Notes: generated from the letters alone by a model not told the origin. 64,000 bases of DNA from Ectobius pallidus (GCA_964059195.1 CAXKWD010000009.1:91113432-91177431); one strand, 5' to 3'. Positions 34,441-46,352 are shown, counted from the first letter of the stretch. Numbers and translations: made by a program.

Positions 34441-34889
34441 AATATTATGATTGCCTCTCATAATAATTTTCACACCCGATCACGACATGACTCAATACTA
34501 TCAGTTCCATCCCACCGCACAGTTTTTACTCCATTTCGTTCAACATTTCCACAATTCAGTTATGGAACTCTTTGCCCAAGAATATCAGGAGCTGTCAAAA
34601 TTGCAGACAATTCAACCAAACTGGCTAAGGATGTAGGCTAAATAATCTAAAAAGATATTAATTCTTTATTATTGTGTAGTGTTTTATTGTAATTTTAATT
34701 ATTATTGTAATTTCGTATCTTAACTTTAATGTCTGTGCTGTTCTCTTTTCCTTACTATATTTTTCTTGTAATTTTTATGTAGTAATTGTAATTATTGTGT
34801 TGACGTTTTGGAATCGTGGTAGCGGAGAAGAGAAGACCTGGTGGTCTTATCTCTACCAGGCTGAACAAATAAATGAATAAATAAAAACG
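34441..34889 (+). mobile_element. 3' end of a non-LTR retrotransposon
   Basis: Reads HNNFHTRSRHDSILSVPSHR and then RTVFTPFRSTFPQF and YGTLCPRI, resembling the 'TR....L.VP.HRT....SF...A...WN.LP..I' C-terminal block of Jockey/CR1-type proteins, with a frame change near 'WN'. The 3' UTR contains 'gagaagacctggtggtctta' and ends in AATAAATGAATAAATAAAA (34869-34887), a typical tandem 3' tail. Confidence 0.65.
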
Positions 34890-34925
34890 AATCGAATTAA
34901 TTCATTCTCTATGCTATTGGTCGTC

Positions 34926-35235
34926 CGCCGGCGTGGTCTTGTGGTTAGCGTCGCTGACTACAGATCCGTCGGCCCGGGTTCGATTCCCAGTACCTCCTCG
35001 GATTTTTCTGAGGTAGGGAGGTCTGGTAGGGGTGCACTCAGCCTCGTGATTCAAAATTGAGGAGCTACTTGATAGAGAAGTAGCGGCTCCGGTCAAGAAA
35101 ACCACCATTAACGGCCGTGGGAGTCGGCATGCTGACCACATGCCCCCAATCCTGCCATCTGCCTACGGGAGATGACGCAGCGGTCGGGTGGTAGGCCAAG
35201 TCCCTCCAAGGATGTAGCGCCACGGAGTTTTTATG
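34926..35235 (+). mobile_element. tRNA-derived SINE, family D
   Basis: Head CCGGCGTGGTCTTGTGGTTA with B box GGGTTCGATTCCCAG, then 'ctcggatttttctgaggtag', 'gtgcactcagcctcgtgatt', 'aagtagcggctccggtcaag', 'accacatgcccccaatcctg' and 'caagtccctccaaggatgta'. Only one copy in this window. Confidence 0.8.
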
Positions 35236-35953
35236 CTATTGGTCAAAATCGAAAGAAATACGTATGAGTCAAATATTCGTTTATTTAATAGGTTTTTACA
35301 TGAATTCCGGATAAAATCACTGGTTATCAGCTTAAGGAAAATCACAATGCATGAAACAGTCAGTTTTACATTTCTAAAATAACCTTCATTATTTTGGGCG
35401 AAATTCCTGAAATAGGAGAAGGATAATTCCTTCAAGGTTAATATGGCATTACAGGTTGTTTTCGACAGCGTATAATACATCATGTTGTGAAAGGAAAACA
35501 TACCCGTACGCCACGAATTCAGTTGGCTAGGGAAATAAATTGATAATTACATGAGTGAGCGTGTTCTTACACCTGCGACAACCGGTTTCCCTTCCTTCCT
35601 GTGTCTGCCGTGCCGTTATTTTAATTTATTTCAGATGGATTATTTAATTACTTGTGTGCTCAAACAATTCTCTTGCCGAACAGGTTCAAAAGTTTTCATC
35701 ATACCCCATGTGGAACTCTTTGTCTATTTGATGTGTCAGCGGAGTGAAATGGTACACGCTTTGTATGTTACGATGGTAGGAGTTAAACAGTGAAGCAAGG
35801 TACATCACACATACAACAATTTTAACTTGTAGCGATTTTTTTTTTTTTTTTTTTTTTTTTTTCGAGGAGTGTAGGCTAATATCATGTTGCTTTTAACATT
35901 GGAAATTTTAACTATATTATACTAATTGCGTTGAGAGATGTATCTATGTTTGC
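35236..35953. other. unassigned DNA with a poly-T tract
   Basis: Contains a run of 27 T at 35836-35862. The frames at 35163-35501 and 35551-35793 show no recognisable domain. Confidence 0.4.
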
Positions 35954-36196
35954 TTACTCCTCCGAGACCCATTGTCCTAGATGTCTTAAATTTTTCTCCT
36001 TACGTCCCCCATGATCTAGGGAGTGTCTGTCTAAAATTTCATCGTATAGCTCAATCGATTCGGATTTGTTGAGCTTTATGGAGTCCTGTACATTCATGGC
36101 TTGAACTGCATACAACATATTCTTGCGGTGATGGTTTAGATTGCACAAAACGTACTCTAGGGCGAGTGTTGCTAAGTTGTAACGTCGTGATCTCAT
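35954..36196 (-). CDS. unrecognised 80-codon open frame
   Basis: Encodes a charged, compositionally protein-like peptide starting MRSRRYNLATLALEYVLCNL and ending near RKEKNLRHLGQWVSEE. Composition is more protein-like than other frames here, with no low complexity. I recognise no family. It could be a piece of a mobile-element protein or an isolated exon, or chance. Confidence 0.15.
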   Translation of the reverse strand: MRSRRYNLATLALEYVLCNLNHHRKNMLYAVQAMNVQDSIKLNKSESIELYDEILDRHSLDHGGRKEKNLRHLGQWVSEE

Positions 36197-37983
36197 CGAT
36201 CGTTCAGAACCTCAGAGTTGTGTCATTATTTACACTTCGGGTTTTTAAATGTATTCTATTGCTGTTTCGGTAAAATTCACTTAATGGTGAAATGATTATT
36301 TTCCCAGCCGTGTAATGGGGTTAATAATTTAGTTTAGTAGAATAGTGTAACTAAGAACATTTTCGAAAATGTTGTTCCTCATTGCTTGTGATATTTGAAA
36401 CAAAAAATCTTACGTGATTCACTTACATAACTCTATTTACCCTAAGCACGCAATACTAATTTTTTATTTCTGATCTAAACATGCTTAAAATAAAAGTTTT
36501 GTTCTGGGTATTGGCACCTCGCATACAAATTTTAATGAAAATCGTAAGTAAAAAAAGGTAATTATCTATCTCAAATATAACATTTTGTTTTGATATGATT
36601 TCTCAAACAGAAGACCCAGAGCAGACAAGACAACTTAGGCTACTTACCTTATGTGGATCTCTTTCTTCAAACGCTAGGTTAACGCAATATCTGACAGCGC
36701 TGCTTGAAACCAACTCCTATTGGGTTGTGGTTCACTGAATGGGTAACCCACAGCCATTTCGGGAGCTTATAGCAGTATATTTTGTAACACAATGCAATTG
36801 CCGAGCTGAATATTCAAATAATGATTTGCGTTATCAGTCGAGACAGGTTTGAGTAAATCTCACTTCTCGGCTACTGACTAGAGTTCTCAAATCTCGCATC
36901 CTTAGGATCCTGTTTTCATCCCAAAACTTTTTTCATTCGAATGATTAATCGATTCTTTACATTACTCGAGAACAGGTTGCTCGATTTTTAAAATCATTGG
37001 ATTGGGCCCATCACTAGTACAGTACTTAGTGTACATGTTTTTATACGCATTACAGAATTCAGAGAGTAGACTTAACATCTTGCCCCCTTCCCCCCATAAA
37101 AACATGCCTTGGAAGCTTCTATGCAGCCTATAAAGATTAAAATCCCAATTTTTGTTTATATCTAGTCATCCGATATTTTTTAAACTTGGTCTAAAGAAAA
37201 TATAATAGGCCTATAGCTTTTGCCCACGTTATGTGTTGTGAACCATTTTGAAATCTTATGAGAAAACTATTTTTTATTTTTTATTGTAGTAACCCATTTC
37301 ATATTAATTGAATCATAAAACCACAAATCCTAAATAAATTCCACTTTTTCGAGAATGACATAGGTCTAGGCCTATTTGTTTTTTTTAATCATAAGTGGGA
37401 AAGAATGTAATTGGAAATGAAACACAGAAAATAAAGAAGAAAGAAAGGAATAACGGAATAAGTATATAAACAAAGAAAAAGAGAGAAAGAAAGAACTGAC
37501 AAAAAAGGAAGTCAGGGGAAGAAAATATCATGAATAGCCTTCCTTTTTTAAGAACATGTGGCCACAATTAGCTGAGCCAGCATAAGGTTAGACTTTATCA
37601 GTTTGATTTGAAGATATTTGGTATGTGAGAAAGTTCCTACGTTTCAACCTAATGTTCGAAATATTTTCACAAACGATGTAGGTTTATGAGGCGGTGAAAA
37701 TTGCTGAATCAATCAGTTCATCAACTTCCTACCAGGATAGTTTTTCCCTTATGTCTGAGGCAATATAAACAGCAAGAGCAAAGTGTTTATCAACTTGTTA
37801 TTGGGCACAGTTTTTCATAGATGTCGTAGTTTGAATTCTGCACTCCTGCGTGCCTCGGCGCGCGATGACCCGTGTCTGAGGCCACCCGGAGCGGACGCGA
37901 GGTGACAGCGACGACAGGTGACAAGCGAGGTCCCCTCCACACGATCACTGTCCACTCTTTACACTCTTTGGCTTTCTACAGTA
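36197..37983. other. unassigned DNA with a GC-rich patch
   Basis: No recognised coding or mobile sequence. 37840-37945 is strongly GC-rich with several CpG ('ctcggcgcgcgatgacc', 'ggagcggacgcgaggtgac') and may be a regulatory island or an unrecognised element. TAGGCCTA at 37206 and 37367. Confidence 0.4.
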
Positions 37984-38757
37984 TCTACTCTTATACAATT
38001 CAACGGCCCTAAATAGCGTGCTTGCTCGCCCGCTTCGTGAGACGTCGGGTATACTCGGCGATGTTCGTATCTCTCAGTCTAAACTTTCATGACGACTACA
38101 AGATTAGGAAAACCGTTTCTTTATTATATAAGGCCTAAGTGAAATGAACTCAATGAACAAATATTCTAATTTTATTTTTACTTACAATTTTCATAGCTCT
38201 GAACCACAAACATTTTTAATAACCTACCAGTGTAAATTTCTTAAAAATCCTGGAGTCAATGAATAGTGGCGGGCGAAGCCGGGGGCACCAGCAGTAAAAT
38301 ATTGATGATTTAACTCTTGAAATATCGCTGATAATAATAATCCAAATCAATCACTCCTTCTCTTGAAAAATTATATAATTTCTTAAAATTACACTGAATT
38401 TATCAAATAAAATTCACATCTCATTCATCTGTCAACAAACAGTTGAAAAACGTCATTATCCACCGCCGTCTCGAGAATTACGCACGAGAATTAGCCTATA
38501 CAGTTTAGAAGGCAGTGGATCACAGTTATCTTTGGAACTACATAATCGAATCTGAGATCGTTTTCCCAGGTGGCAATTTCTAATCGTGGAATGTACTCTA
38601 AAGCCGGAATTTTAGCTGTTTCATTAATTATTAATGGTTTAGTTTAAGAATGATTCGCGTGCAAGTGTTAATAAATATAATGCTTTAATAATTATTATAC
38701 TATTAATTTCTAATTTTTCAATTAATTATCGTGGGCGAAGCCGCGGGCACATCCTAG
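37984..38757 (+). mobile_element. Helitron-like non-autonomous element, family C copy 2
   Basis: Starts TCTACTCTTATACAATTC after A37983 and ends GGGCGAAGCCGCGGGCAC...CTAG (38754-38757) before T38758. Collinear with 13783-14558, with a different middle insertion near 38455-38520. No coding capacity. Confidence 0.85.
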
Positions 38758-39495
38758 TACTCTACATTGCTGCACTAGGTTCGTAATGATGAGAGGATTT
38801 TGAGGTGCAATTCCCGTAAGAAAAAGGGAGGGGAAAATTTGCTAAAAATAAGGCAAAATAGGGGAGGAAAAGGTGCTTCTAAACTCTTATGTAAAAAACT
38901 TACATTCACGCACTGATTACTTCCAGTGAAATTAAAAAGAAAAATTAAATATATAGTAATTATTATGTAGTATTATTTAGTACGTATTTTAGTCTCGTGT
39001 TTGCTGAAAGCAGCAAGGTTCACTATTCCTATGTCCACTGAAATCTGATGAAAAATAATTGAAAGTTGCTTTAAAACTTAGATATTGGAAACTCAAAATC
39101 AATAGGCTATAAACAATTAAATACGGTTTAGAAGATTATTAAAACGCTCCAGTAAAATACAAAAGGGGAAAGGGAGATTCTGGGCATTGTGAAAAAATAG
39201 GGGATAAAAAACCTAAAAAGGGGGAAAAGGTGCTACCATTCTGAACTAGAGATAAACGATTCACACTGTGGTTTCTTTCACAGGAGCTCTAATTTTCCGT
39301 ATGAAAAAAGGTGCGCACCTAAAACTGTTAACCTTGGTAATGATCTTATATAACACAACATTTTCATCAATAAAGTAAGAGGAGAAAACATTACTGAATT
39401 TATACTATGGTATTTGAAATAATGTCAATTATTCCACCTGTACTCAATTGTAATAATTATAAAATATAGTTAATAATATGTTTTGTTATAAAATC
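38758..39495. other. unassigned DNA
   Basis: Purine-rich blocks recur ('ggggaggaaaaggtgct' at about 38858 and 'agggggaaaaggtgct' at about 39216), which may mark a short unidentified repeat. No coding motif. Confidence 0.35.
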
Positions 39496-39504
39496 ATTGT
39501 GAAC

Positions 39505-39893
39505 CAGGCGACCATTTGGGGGGGGTTATAACATCCGCGGGGTCTGGGGGGCATGGAATACCCCCCAGGGAGAGGGGGGTCCGGGGGTCCTCCCCCGGAA
39601 AATTTTAAAAATTAAGACGCAAAATAACGAATTTTAAGCTTCCGGGGGTCCACCCCCGGAAAATTTTAAAAATTATGACTCAAAATAACGAGTTTTAAGC
39701 TTCCGGGGGTCCACCCCCGGAAAATTTTAAAAATTAAGACGCAAAATAACGAGTTTTAAGCTTCCCAGTCTTTATACTTGTATTAAGTAATTTATGGGCA
39801 GACTTAAAAAAATTATACAATTTTCCTTTTTTTAATCAATGGGGGGGGGGTTCAAACCCCCAAAACCCCCCCCCCCCCCTCGGTACGCCTATG
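39505..39893 (-). mobile_element. G-rich TIR element, copy 3 (single)
   Basis: Minus-strand relative of 20880-21724: its 5' end is CATAGGCGTACC (39882-39893) and it contains three internal units with GAAGCTTAAAACTCG. It is bracketed by ATTGTGAAC at 39496-39504 and 39894-39902. At the other end it stops at 'ccaggc', about 12 bases short of the CATAGGCGTAACC terminus of copies 1 and 2. Confidence 0.78.
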
Positions 39894-39902
39894 ATTGTGA
39901 AC

Positions 39903-40899
39903 GTAACATAAGTTACTTACATAAAATATTAAGTTATGTAGATTATCAATAAGTAGTCCTAATACCTAACATTTAAAATTACTTTAAAATGTTAATTTTG
40001 GTCAAACTTCCATATAAAAGACCGTGGCCGCGATTTGGCATTGAATTTTTCAGTCTGACTCTACCTTATGCCGTGTAATGAACTCTTCATTAACGACTTT
40101 CTGAGTGCAATTGGATATAAATCTTGAAAGAAAAAACTTTAAAGAAATTATTTGTCAGTGAATTATGAAAAATTATCAGATTGTTGATGAATATAGACTA
40201 CAGCGAAGACCTAAATCGACTTTTGTTGTTGTTGTCAGCAAAAAGTTTGGAGAAAGATTACTTATTCAAATAACCTACTTTGATAATTTAAATTTAAAAT
40301 CTGTCTCAGCTTGGATCATGTGATTTTCTCGATTAACATTCTGACATAAAGTAAGCTACCGCCTTGCAAGAGTGCGGATTCAGTTTCTTCAGTTCGGATA
40401 TAATTGCAAGGAGACCATAGGCCAATTTTGAGTCGGCTAGTACAAGAATTTTTTCAATCGTTGGAACAGTTTTCGCAGAAATCGAAAAAAATAAAATTAT
40501 AAGAGTATTTTAATAGGAATTCGACATTTTATTTCGTGCAATTCAAATGTATTATTTGTATTATTTTTATGATCATCTTAACAAAAGATATAACGAAATA
40601 GTAACAGTATCCAGGTAAATAGAACTTTTGATTAGAGCGATGAAAATGCTGATGGAAAAAAAAAAAAACCCCTCTTAGAGTGAGATCGATTGCATGCACG
40701 CATAGGCCCACTGGATTTTAAACGAATTGCGTCCCCTTAGTATTTACATGATTTTGAATTTGGGCTGGATAAGATTCGATCCGATCCTGTGGTCGATCCA
40801 CAGGATGAAGAGTTTTCATCTGCTGAGAAACTTTGAAGAATCACCTAGAGGACCTTAAAACCGCATAATTTTGCACTTCATTTTTTTTTTAATACCGGA
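39903..40899. other. unassigned AT-rich DNA
   Basis: No recognised feature. Confidence 0.4.
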
Positions 40900-41003
40900 G
40901 GAGAACATCCAGATTTGCATCCTTTTTGGGTTGTTCTATACCCCTTCCAGTAATTGCAAACTTTATTTCTTGTTGCCCCCCTTCTGGATCCGCCCTTGTT
41001 CAA
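40900..41003 (-). mobile_element. possible hAT-like MITE end
   Basis: On the minus strand it begins CAAGGGCGGATCCAGAAGGG, a form common at ends of non-autonomous DNA elements in animals. The opposite end was not found, so this is a tentative fragment. Confidence 0.3.
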
Positions 41004-41971
41004 ACTGGATTCCCTTTACACGACAATTTCATTAAGGAAAGCGGATTGAGAGCTATTTAAATCCATCCATGCAATTTACTACAGTAGACCTACATGAAAG
41101 ATTGGAATCATCGGCAGATATTCAATGCAGTCTATAAATATGCTGTACCCAGGAAATAATCATGCATTCTTTGAATGGAAAGCAATTACTTTGCCCTGAA
41201 ATTGACTATCAAGGAGGCTAAGTAATAAGGTTATTGAGAGCGTTTTTCCTGCGAGAGATATGTGAAAACACTTTTGATTCACAGCATGATCTCATGTTGT
41301 GTTATTGATTTGGTCTCCTTCACTGCGTGCCATGTTTGCTATCACGCCTCATTAGGAGATGTCAGGGTAGCTTGAGCTATCAATCAACTCTTTGGAAAAA
41401 TACACTCAACATGCTCTTCATGAAATTACTCACACACCGAAGCGTTGCGAAACCTCAGTTAATTTCTCTTGCTCATCTTCAAGGAATATCTTTTCTCCAT
41501 TCCATTTGGTACTAACATTAAACAAATCACAATCGTACTTGCCGCGCAGACAGGCCTCAAGAACACTTGTTCTCCTTCTGGCGTCATAGCAACTCCAAGA
41601 AAAACACAGCACTTGTTTCCGACAATTGAAGAAATACTAACTCATGCGTATCGTGCCGCCAGCCTTAAAAACTATATTAAAAACATCTATGTCATCCATC
41701 TGCACTTTTAAAAGAATTTTCACCTGTTACAATATGTAGGCCTGGTATTTTTTTTTATTCTTCACAATTCTCATGCTCCATTACTAAGCAATACTAGGCC
41801 TAGACCTATATGATATGATATAGTGATATGATATTTTCTTTTACAACATTAATACAAGTCACAGTTTTGTGAATTTAGGCAATAATTTGTTACAATGCCA
41901 AATTAATATTGCTATATAACTAATATATAACTTATACAATCATCCAGATCTCTGATATGATATCTAGCCTA
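41004..41971. other. unassigned DNA
   Basis: Overlapping short frames at 41327-41711 in several phases show no recognisable motif. TAGGCCTA at 41795. Confidence 0.4.
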
Positions 41972-42370
41972 CTAAAGTTTATTGAAATCTATATTTTTAA
42001 TGAATTTCACGAATGCTTTTAGGTGTTTCTCTATGAGGTCACTAGTGTTCGTAGGCCATGATCCTCCTCCTGTTGTTACTTGATGCTTCAGGATATTTCT
42101 TTGGCTAGATAACAATCGGCACTCAATCTAGATTAAGTGTTCCGATGTCTGCTCACCTGAGTTGCAGGGACACATTGGATCGCCTATGATTCCAAATCTG
42201 TGCAAGTATGATTTAGTTATCCCACGGCCGGTGACAACTGCCGTGAACTCCTGTGTGATCGGGATTTTCTTCATCCCTGTCTCTAGGGAAGAATGATCTG
42301 CATACCCGTCCCTTTTCAGTTTCCTACCATTGTTCTGCCATATTTCGAAGCTTAATTTGTTCGAGCCCAT
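41972..42370 (-). pseudogene. R1-like retrotransposon polyprotein, C-terminal end
   Basis: The minus strand reads KKIPITQEFTAVVTGRGITK, SYLHRFGIIGDPMCPCNSGE and QTSEHLI, then a single in-frame TAG, then IECRLLSSQRNILKHQVTTG, SWPTNTSDLIEKHLKAFVKF and IKNIDFNKL before the natural stop at 41972-41974. The 'T.EFT..V.GHG....YLHRF', 'CPC..GEQT..H' and 'WP.....LI.KHLK.F..F...IDF' blocks are the usual C-terminal end of R1/Jockey-like proteins. One stop in about 130 codons suggests a fairly young copy. Upstream RT is absent. Confidence 0.75.
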
Positions 42371-42390
42371 AGACTACAATTCGATATCGA

Positions 42391-42597
42391 GTTTTTAGCA
42401 TCTTCGATCGTATTTACTTCATAAGGCAAGGTCAACATTTAGATAAATTGTTTATTATTATTGTAGTTTGTGTTAGTGTTGTGTTATACTTAGTCTGTAG
42501 CATCATTTACGATGCTAATGACATAAATATAATAAATAGCATTACGAAATACATGTTTTAAGTCCAAGTTACCTATTTGTATGGATCAGTTGGCCGG
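42391..42597. other. unassigned AT-rich DNA
   Basis: Nothing recognised. Confidence 0.35.
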
Positions 42598-42700
42598 TCT
42601 CCTTAGCCGCGGTAATTATCGTGTGCTGCCTTGGAGCCGTGGTGAAGAAGGCCTTGGGCATTGGTGTTTATGTGTAATAAGGAGAAAAAGTGGAAAACAA
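42598..42700 (+). repeat. possible SINE fragment
   Basis: 'cttagccgcggtaattatcg' and 'gcattggtgtttatgtgtaa' give a GC-raised segment with SINE-C-like wording ('..gtttatgtgt'). No clear B box. Confidence 0.25.
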
Positions 42701-42754
42701 GATAATTAATTATGGCCGGCTAAATATAAATATAAACATTTGGGGTACTCCGTA

Positions 42755-43050
42755 GGCCTAGCGTAGTGGTCGAGGCGCTGCGCTACAAACCGGAAAGTCT
42801 CGGGTTCGATTCCCGATGAGATCGTTGGAGTTTTTCAATTGACCTAATCCTTCTGGTGGCACTATGGCCCTAGGGTCGACTCAGCCTTTAACAGAAATGA
42901 GTACCAGGAGCAATCCTGGGGGTAAAGGCGGCCGGTGCGTAAGGCTTACAACCTTACCACCTTCACGTGCAGAAAGTCCAAAATCTAAGAGCCTAAACCT
43001 CCTGGAACCCTCCGAGTCTCCATGGCATGTATAGGGATCAGTTTATTTTA
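42755..43050 (+). mobile_element. tRNA-derived SINE, family A copy 3 (longest)
   Basis: Head GCGTAGTGGTCGAGGCGCTG with B box CTCGGGTTCGATTCCCGATG, then 'ccttctggtggcactatgg', 'gtaccaggagcaatcctggg', 'gcgtaaggcttacaacctta' and 'aaacctcctggaaccctccg'. This is the best-preserved family A copy in the window. Confidence 0.9.
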
Positions 43051-43379
43051 CTGTACTCTAAATATAAATATTTATATTGAAAGAAAATGGAAAAGGTTGT
43101 GTGTGTATCTGCGAAACAACGTAGTTCAAAAAATAAACATCGTATACAAAAGGAATGTTTTATTAGGATTATGCATCTTCAGGGGATGTGACATGAAGCA
43201 TGACAATATCTTTCTCTTACTTTTAGGCCTACTACCACTTTACCAGAAAAATATTATATTTTTTCACAGTTTTGTCGAAATATAGCTCTAAAGGGGTTCT
43301 TTACATTTTGTACACAAACTACATAGCCGTACTAAGATATAAAACTTTTATTTTAAACATTTTCCGCATAAATTGTGAA

Positions 43380-43417
43380 GGTTAAATATAAGCTATGCCG
43401 GGTCTTTTAAGTTAGTC
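43380..43417 (+). mobile_element. possible decayed 3' tip of Helitron family B
   Basis: 'tgccgggtcttttaagttagt' resembles 8009-8026 ('gccgggtcttttaacctagt') but the hairpin's left half is lost and the body was not recognised. Confidence 0.35.
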
Positions 43418-43418
43418 A

Positions 43419-43420
<2 letters not shown>

Positions 43421-43453
<33 letters not shown>
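43421..43453. repeat. (CA)n(TA)n microsatellite
   Basis: Compound dinucleotide tract. Confidence 0.9.
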
Positions 43454-43484
43454 ACCAGGTAGGCCCTACTCTCGCACTTTTGAT

Positions 43485-43760
43485 ATATTTATTATTGCAG
43501 ACTTGGAATATAATCTTACCTTGAATTTTACAAGTTTTTAATATTCACTTAGATTCAAGTTCATAGCAGCTAAGTATGATACGACTAGTTGCATGTGTGT
43601 AAAGTAATCGATGTGTTAATCGCCACCAAAATTCAACTTTTTAAGAAACTTGACCACCATCTCGAACTGCTGTTTGTATTTCATTTTTTCACGTAAATAT
43701 TTTCATGTATTTTTCTCTATCTTAGAAAAAATATTATAGGCCTACAATACATGTGTTTGA
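43485..43760 (+). repeat. interspersed repeat R2, copy 2
   Basis: Diverged partner of 23080-23400, sharing 'tattattgcagac', 'tggaatataat', 'gcagctaag' and 'gccaccaaaattca' in order. Confidence 0.5.
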
Positions 43761-43938
43761 ATTGTATAACAGGATCTCGTATGTGGGAAAAAAAGATACG
43801 AAGTCGATTGTGTTAAAACACATTTCCCACCCTTCGCAATATACTATTGTGGAGGAAGATGAACTTCAAGCCTTTTTAAAGATTGTCAGTAGGGCTTATG
43901 CCGAACAAATTACATAAAATGGAGAGTTCAAAGACTTC

Positions 43939-44125
43939 AAAGGCACAATATAAGACATTTACAGTACTATATATTAATATATTCACATTAGTATAAGCTA
44001 AAATATTTGACAGTAGAACTATGTGATCAACTTTATTATTTAAATTTCATCTGGTTAGCAGAAACAAATTTTACGTAAAGATAACAAGCACTTCCTAAAT
44101 TGTGCTACGTATTCTCGAATGCAGT
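43939..44125 (+). repeat. long direct repeat R4, copy 1
   Basis: Matches 44834-45020 over about 185 bases, including 'tttgacagtagaactat', 'gatcaactt', 'catctggtt' and 'aattgtgctacgtattc'. The two copies start about 895 bases apart. Confidence 0.8.
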
Positions 44126-44616
44126 GAGCTGACGACTAGTGATACTGTTGCAGCTGCTATTTATTTATCGAAATCTTAACTAGGCCTACAAGAGGCCAGT
44201 AGTAGGCCTAACGCCGTCTTCATAGCTAAGGCGAGGGTTTGGTGGTCTAACAAATTCACTTTAACCCTGAGGCTGTGAGCACATGATTCAAATGCTTTTT
44301 TATTATTCCATCAAGTGAATGCGATTTAGACCTTAAATTGATCGACATTTCCTGCTGGAAGGTTAGCCTCTTTCCCTTGCGTTGATATCTCCACTTCCTT
44401 AAAGAAGCATGCTATTTTAATATATTCTTGAATTGTTTGAACACGGTAGAGAAGAAGTAGGCCTGGTTAAATAAAGCTTCATGTGCATATGAAATAGGCC
44501 TACTTATTACGGAGGGAAAGTGAAATATGAAATTCTTCACTGTGTAGAGATCTTTTAATTATGCGTTCCCGTAATTTTGTAATTTTACAAAATGTAGTCT
44601 ACTGCGATTGTAGGTA
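44126..44616. other. unassigned DNA between direct repeats
   Basis: No coding motif. It contains three exact TAGGCCTA palindromes (44181, 44203, 44495), the densest cluster in the window. Confidence 0.4.
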
Positions 44617-44833
44617 AGCCGTGGTGCAGTTGATTAAGGCACCAGATCACTGGTGTGTTCCCCATGATGTCATTTTTTCATAATGTTTCTAAGGGGTTAA
44701 AATATGTTTCTTGAAGTCGACTCATCCTCTCGCAGAAACGAGCACCAAGAGCAGTCCTGGCAGTAGCGACGGTCACTGATTAGGACTAAAAAATCTTACC
44801 TCGATCAGGTGTTGTCTTATATCCCGAAACCCT
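44617..44833 (+). mobile_element. tRNA-derived SINE, family A copy 4 (diverged)
   Basis: A-box region AGCCGTGGTGCAGTTGATTA, then 'gaagtcgactcatcctctcg', 'cagaaacgagcaccaagagc' and 'cctggcagtagcgacgg'. The B box is degraded. Lies immediately before the second copy of direct repeat R4. Confidence 0.7.
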
Positions 44834-45020
44834 AAAGGCACAATTTGAGTAGACCTCTACAATACTACATATTAACATATTCATGTTAATCTAAGCTATA
44901 ATATTTGACAGTAGAACTATCTGATCAACTTTCTTAATTAAATTCCATCTGGTTGACGTAAATTTTACGTACAGATAAGAAGCACTTCCGAAATTGTGCT
45001 ACGTATTCGAAAGAAAGTAA
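44834..45020 (+). repeat. long direct repeat R4, copy 2
   Basis: Partner of 43939-44125, with small indels. Confidence 0.8.
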
Positions 45021-45081
45021 CAGAATCATAATTTAAAATGTATTGCAACACTTTACCTATTAGAACAGAAAAATAATGTAA

Positions 45082-45353
45082 AGTAAAGTGGTCCCTATAC
45101 AGGACCTGAAGGCCATTAGGGTTCCAGGAAGTTGAGGCTTCATGATGGTGCTTAGACAATCGAAATATAGGTGGTATTGTTGTCAGCCTTACGCACCGTC
45201 CCCTTTACCTCAGGATTGCTACTGGTACTCATTTCTGTTAGAGGCTGAGTCACCCCAGGGTCATATTGCCACCAGAAGGGTTAGGCCAATTGAAAAATCT
45301 CAACGATCTCATCAGAGATCGAACCCGCGACCTTGGGTTTGTAGGCCAGTAGT
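45082..45353 (-). mobile_element. tRNA-derived SINE, family A copy 5
   Basis: On the minus strand: B box CGCGGGTTCGATCTCTGATG, then 'ccttctggtggcaatatgac', 'actcagcctctaacagaaat', 'gtaccagtagcaatcctgag' and 'cctcaacttcctggaaccct'. The plus-strand frame at 45142-45360 is its antisense artefact. Confidence 0.85.
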
Positions 45354-45699
45354 CAATTAAATTTCCAAGCCCACACAATTTCCGTCTGTATTAGCTTAAT
45401 GATTCTTTGGGCCCTACTTCGTAAATTATCTATTTTGTACCAGAATGCAATTTTAGTTCGTAGATATTAAGAAATATAAATCTATTCACACATTAATTGA
45501 ATCAAATGTTAATGAACTTCAAGACCTCTTGCATAAATTTTAGAGATAGTAAAGCAGACGTAGACAAAAGAAAATGTTATAAGGAACTTAAAGTTTTAAT
45601 TTTGAGTTCACGGAAATTAATATTTCAAACTGAATGCTTATAAACGAGCGTTGAAGGGAAATATAATACAAATTTTTCCTCAGAATTAATTCTATCTTT
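45354..45699. other. unassigned AT-rich DNA
   Basis: Nothing recognised. Confidence 0.35.
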
Positions 45700-45980
45700 A
45701 GACTGAAGTTAGAACCACCTGCTTCTTTAATTTTTACTTATCACCTACTTTTAGTAGAAGTCATTTGGCAGTGTTAATTTCTTCAGTACATTTCAGACGC
45801 TCAGACGTTTTAATATGCTCACCATAAACCTCCATTGGCTGATATAGTTAATTATTTCTAAGTAGATCTACTAGAGTAAATGTTACCCACATCCTAAGTG
45901 CAACAATAACATCTATAACACTTGTTGAACTATTATATTTTTTTCTAATTAAAACTTATAGACCAATTAACTCAGAAATG
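45700..45980 (+). repeat. interspersed repeat R3, copy 1
   Basis: Shares ordered words with 47800-48045: 'cagacgctcagac/cagaagctcagag', 'gttacccacatcc.aagtgc', 'actatta', 'tttctaattaaaac' and 'ccaatt'. Unknown nature. Confidence 0.45.
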
Positions 45981-46352
45981 TTATGTTTCCTTGGAGCTCA
46001 TGTGGAATTTGTGATATGAGAAGTGACAGGACAACTTTCTTTCTTCATATTGATTTTCTCCTGCATATCATTGAGGATAGATTCGAATGTACTATTTAAC
46101 TTACCTGAAAAATATTTTATTTGTACCAAGAAAAGTCTAACCTTTTGAATGAAGCGATCGAAGATTAATAAATAAATATTGAATAAACTGGACATCATTA
46201 TAGACTAACAGAAAAATAATTTTTGTGCTATAGCGTTTTTTCATCCATTTCCCTTTCATGCTATCATGGTGGAAACTCCAAGTGTCTATACCCATTGCTG
46301 ATAACCTATTTTATCGCATTACATATTATTATATCAAATCCTCACTCTTTTC

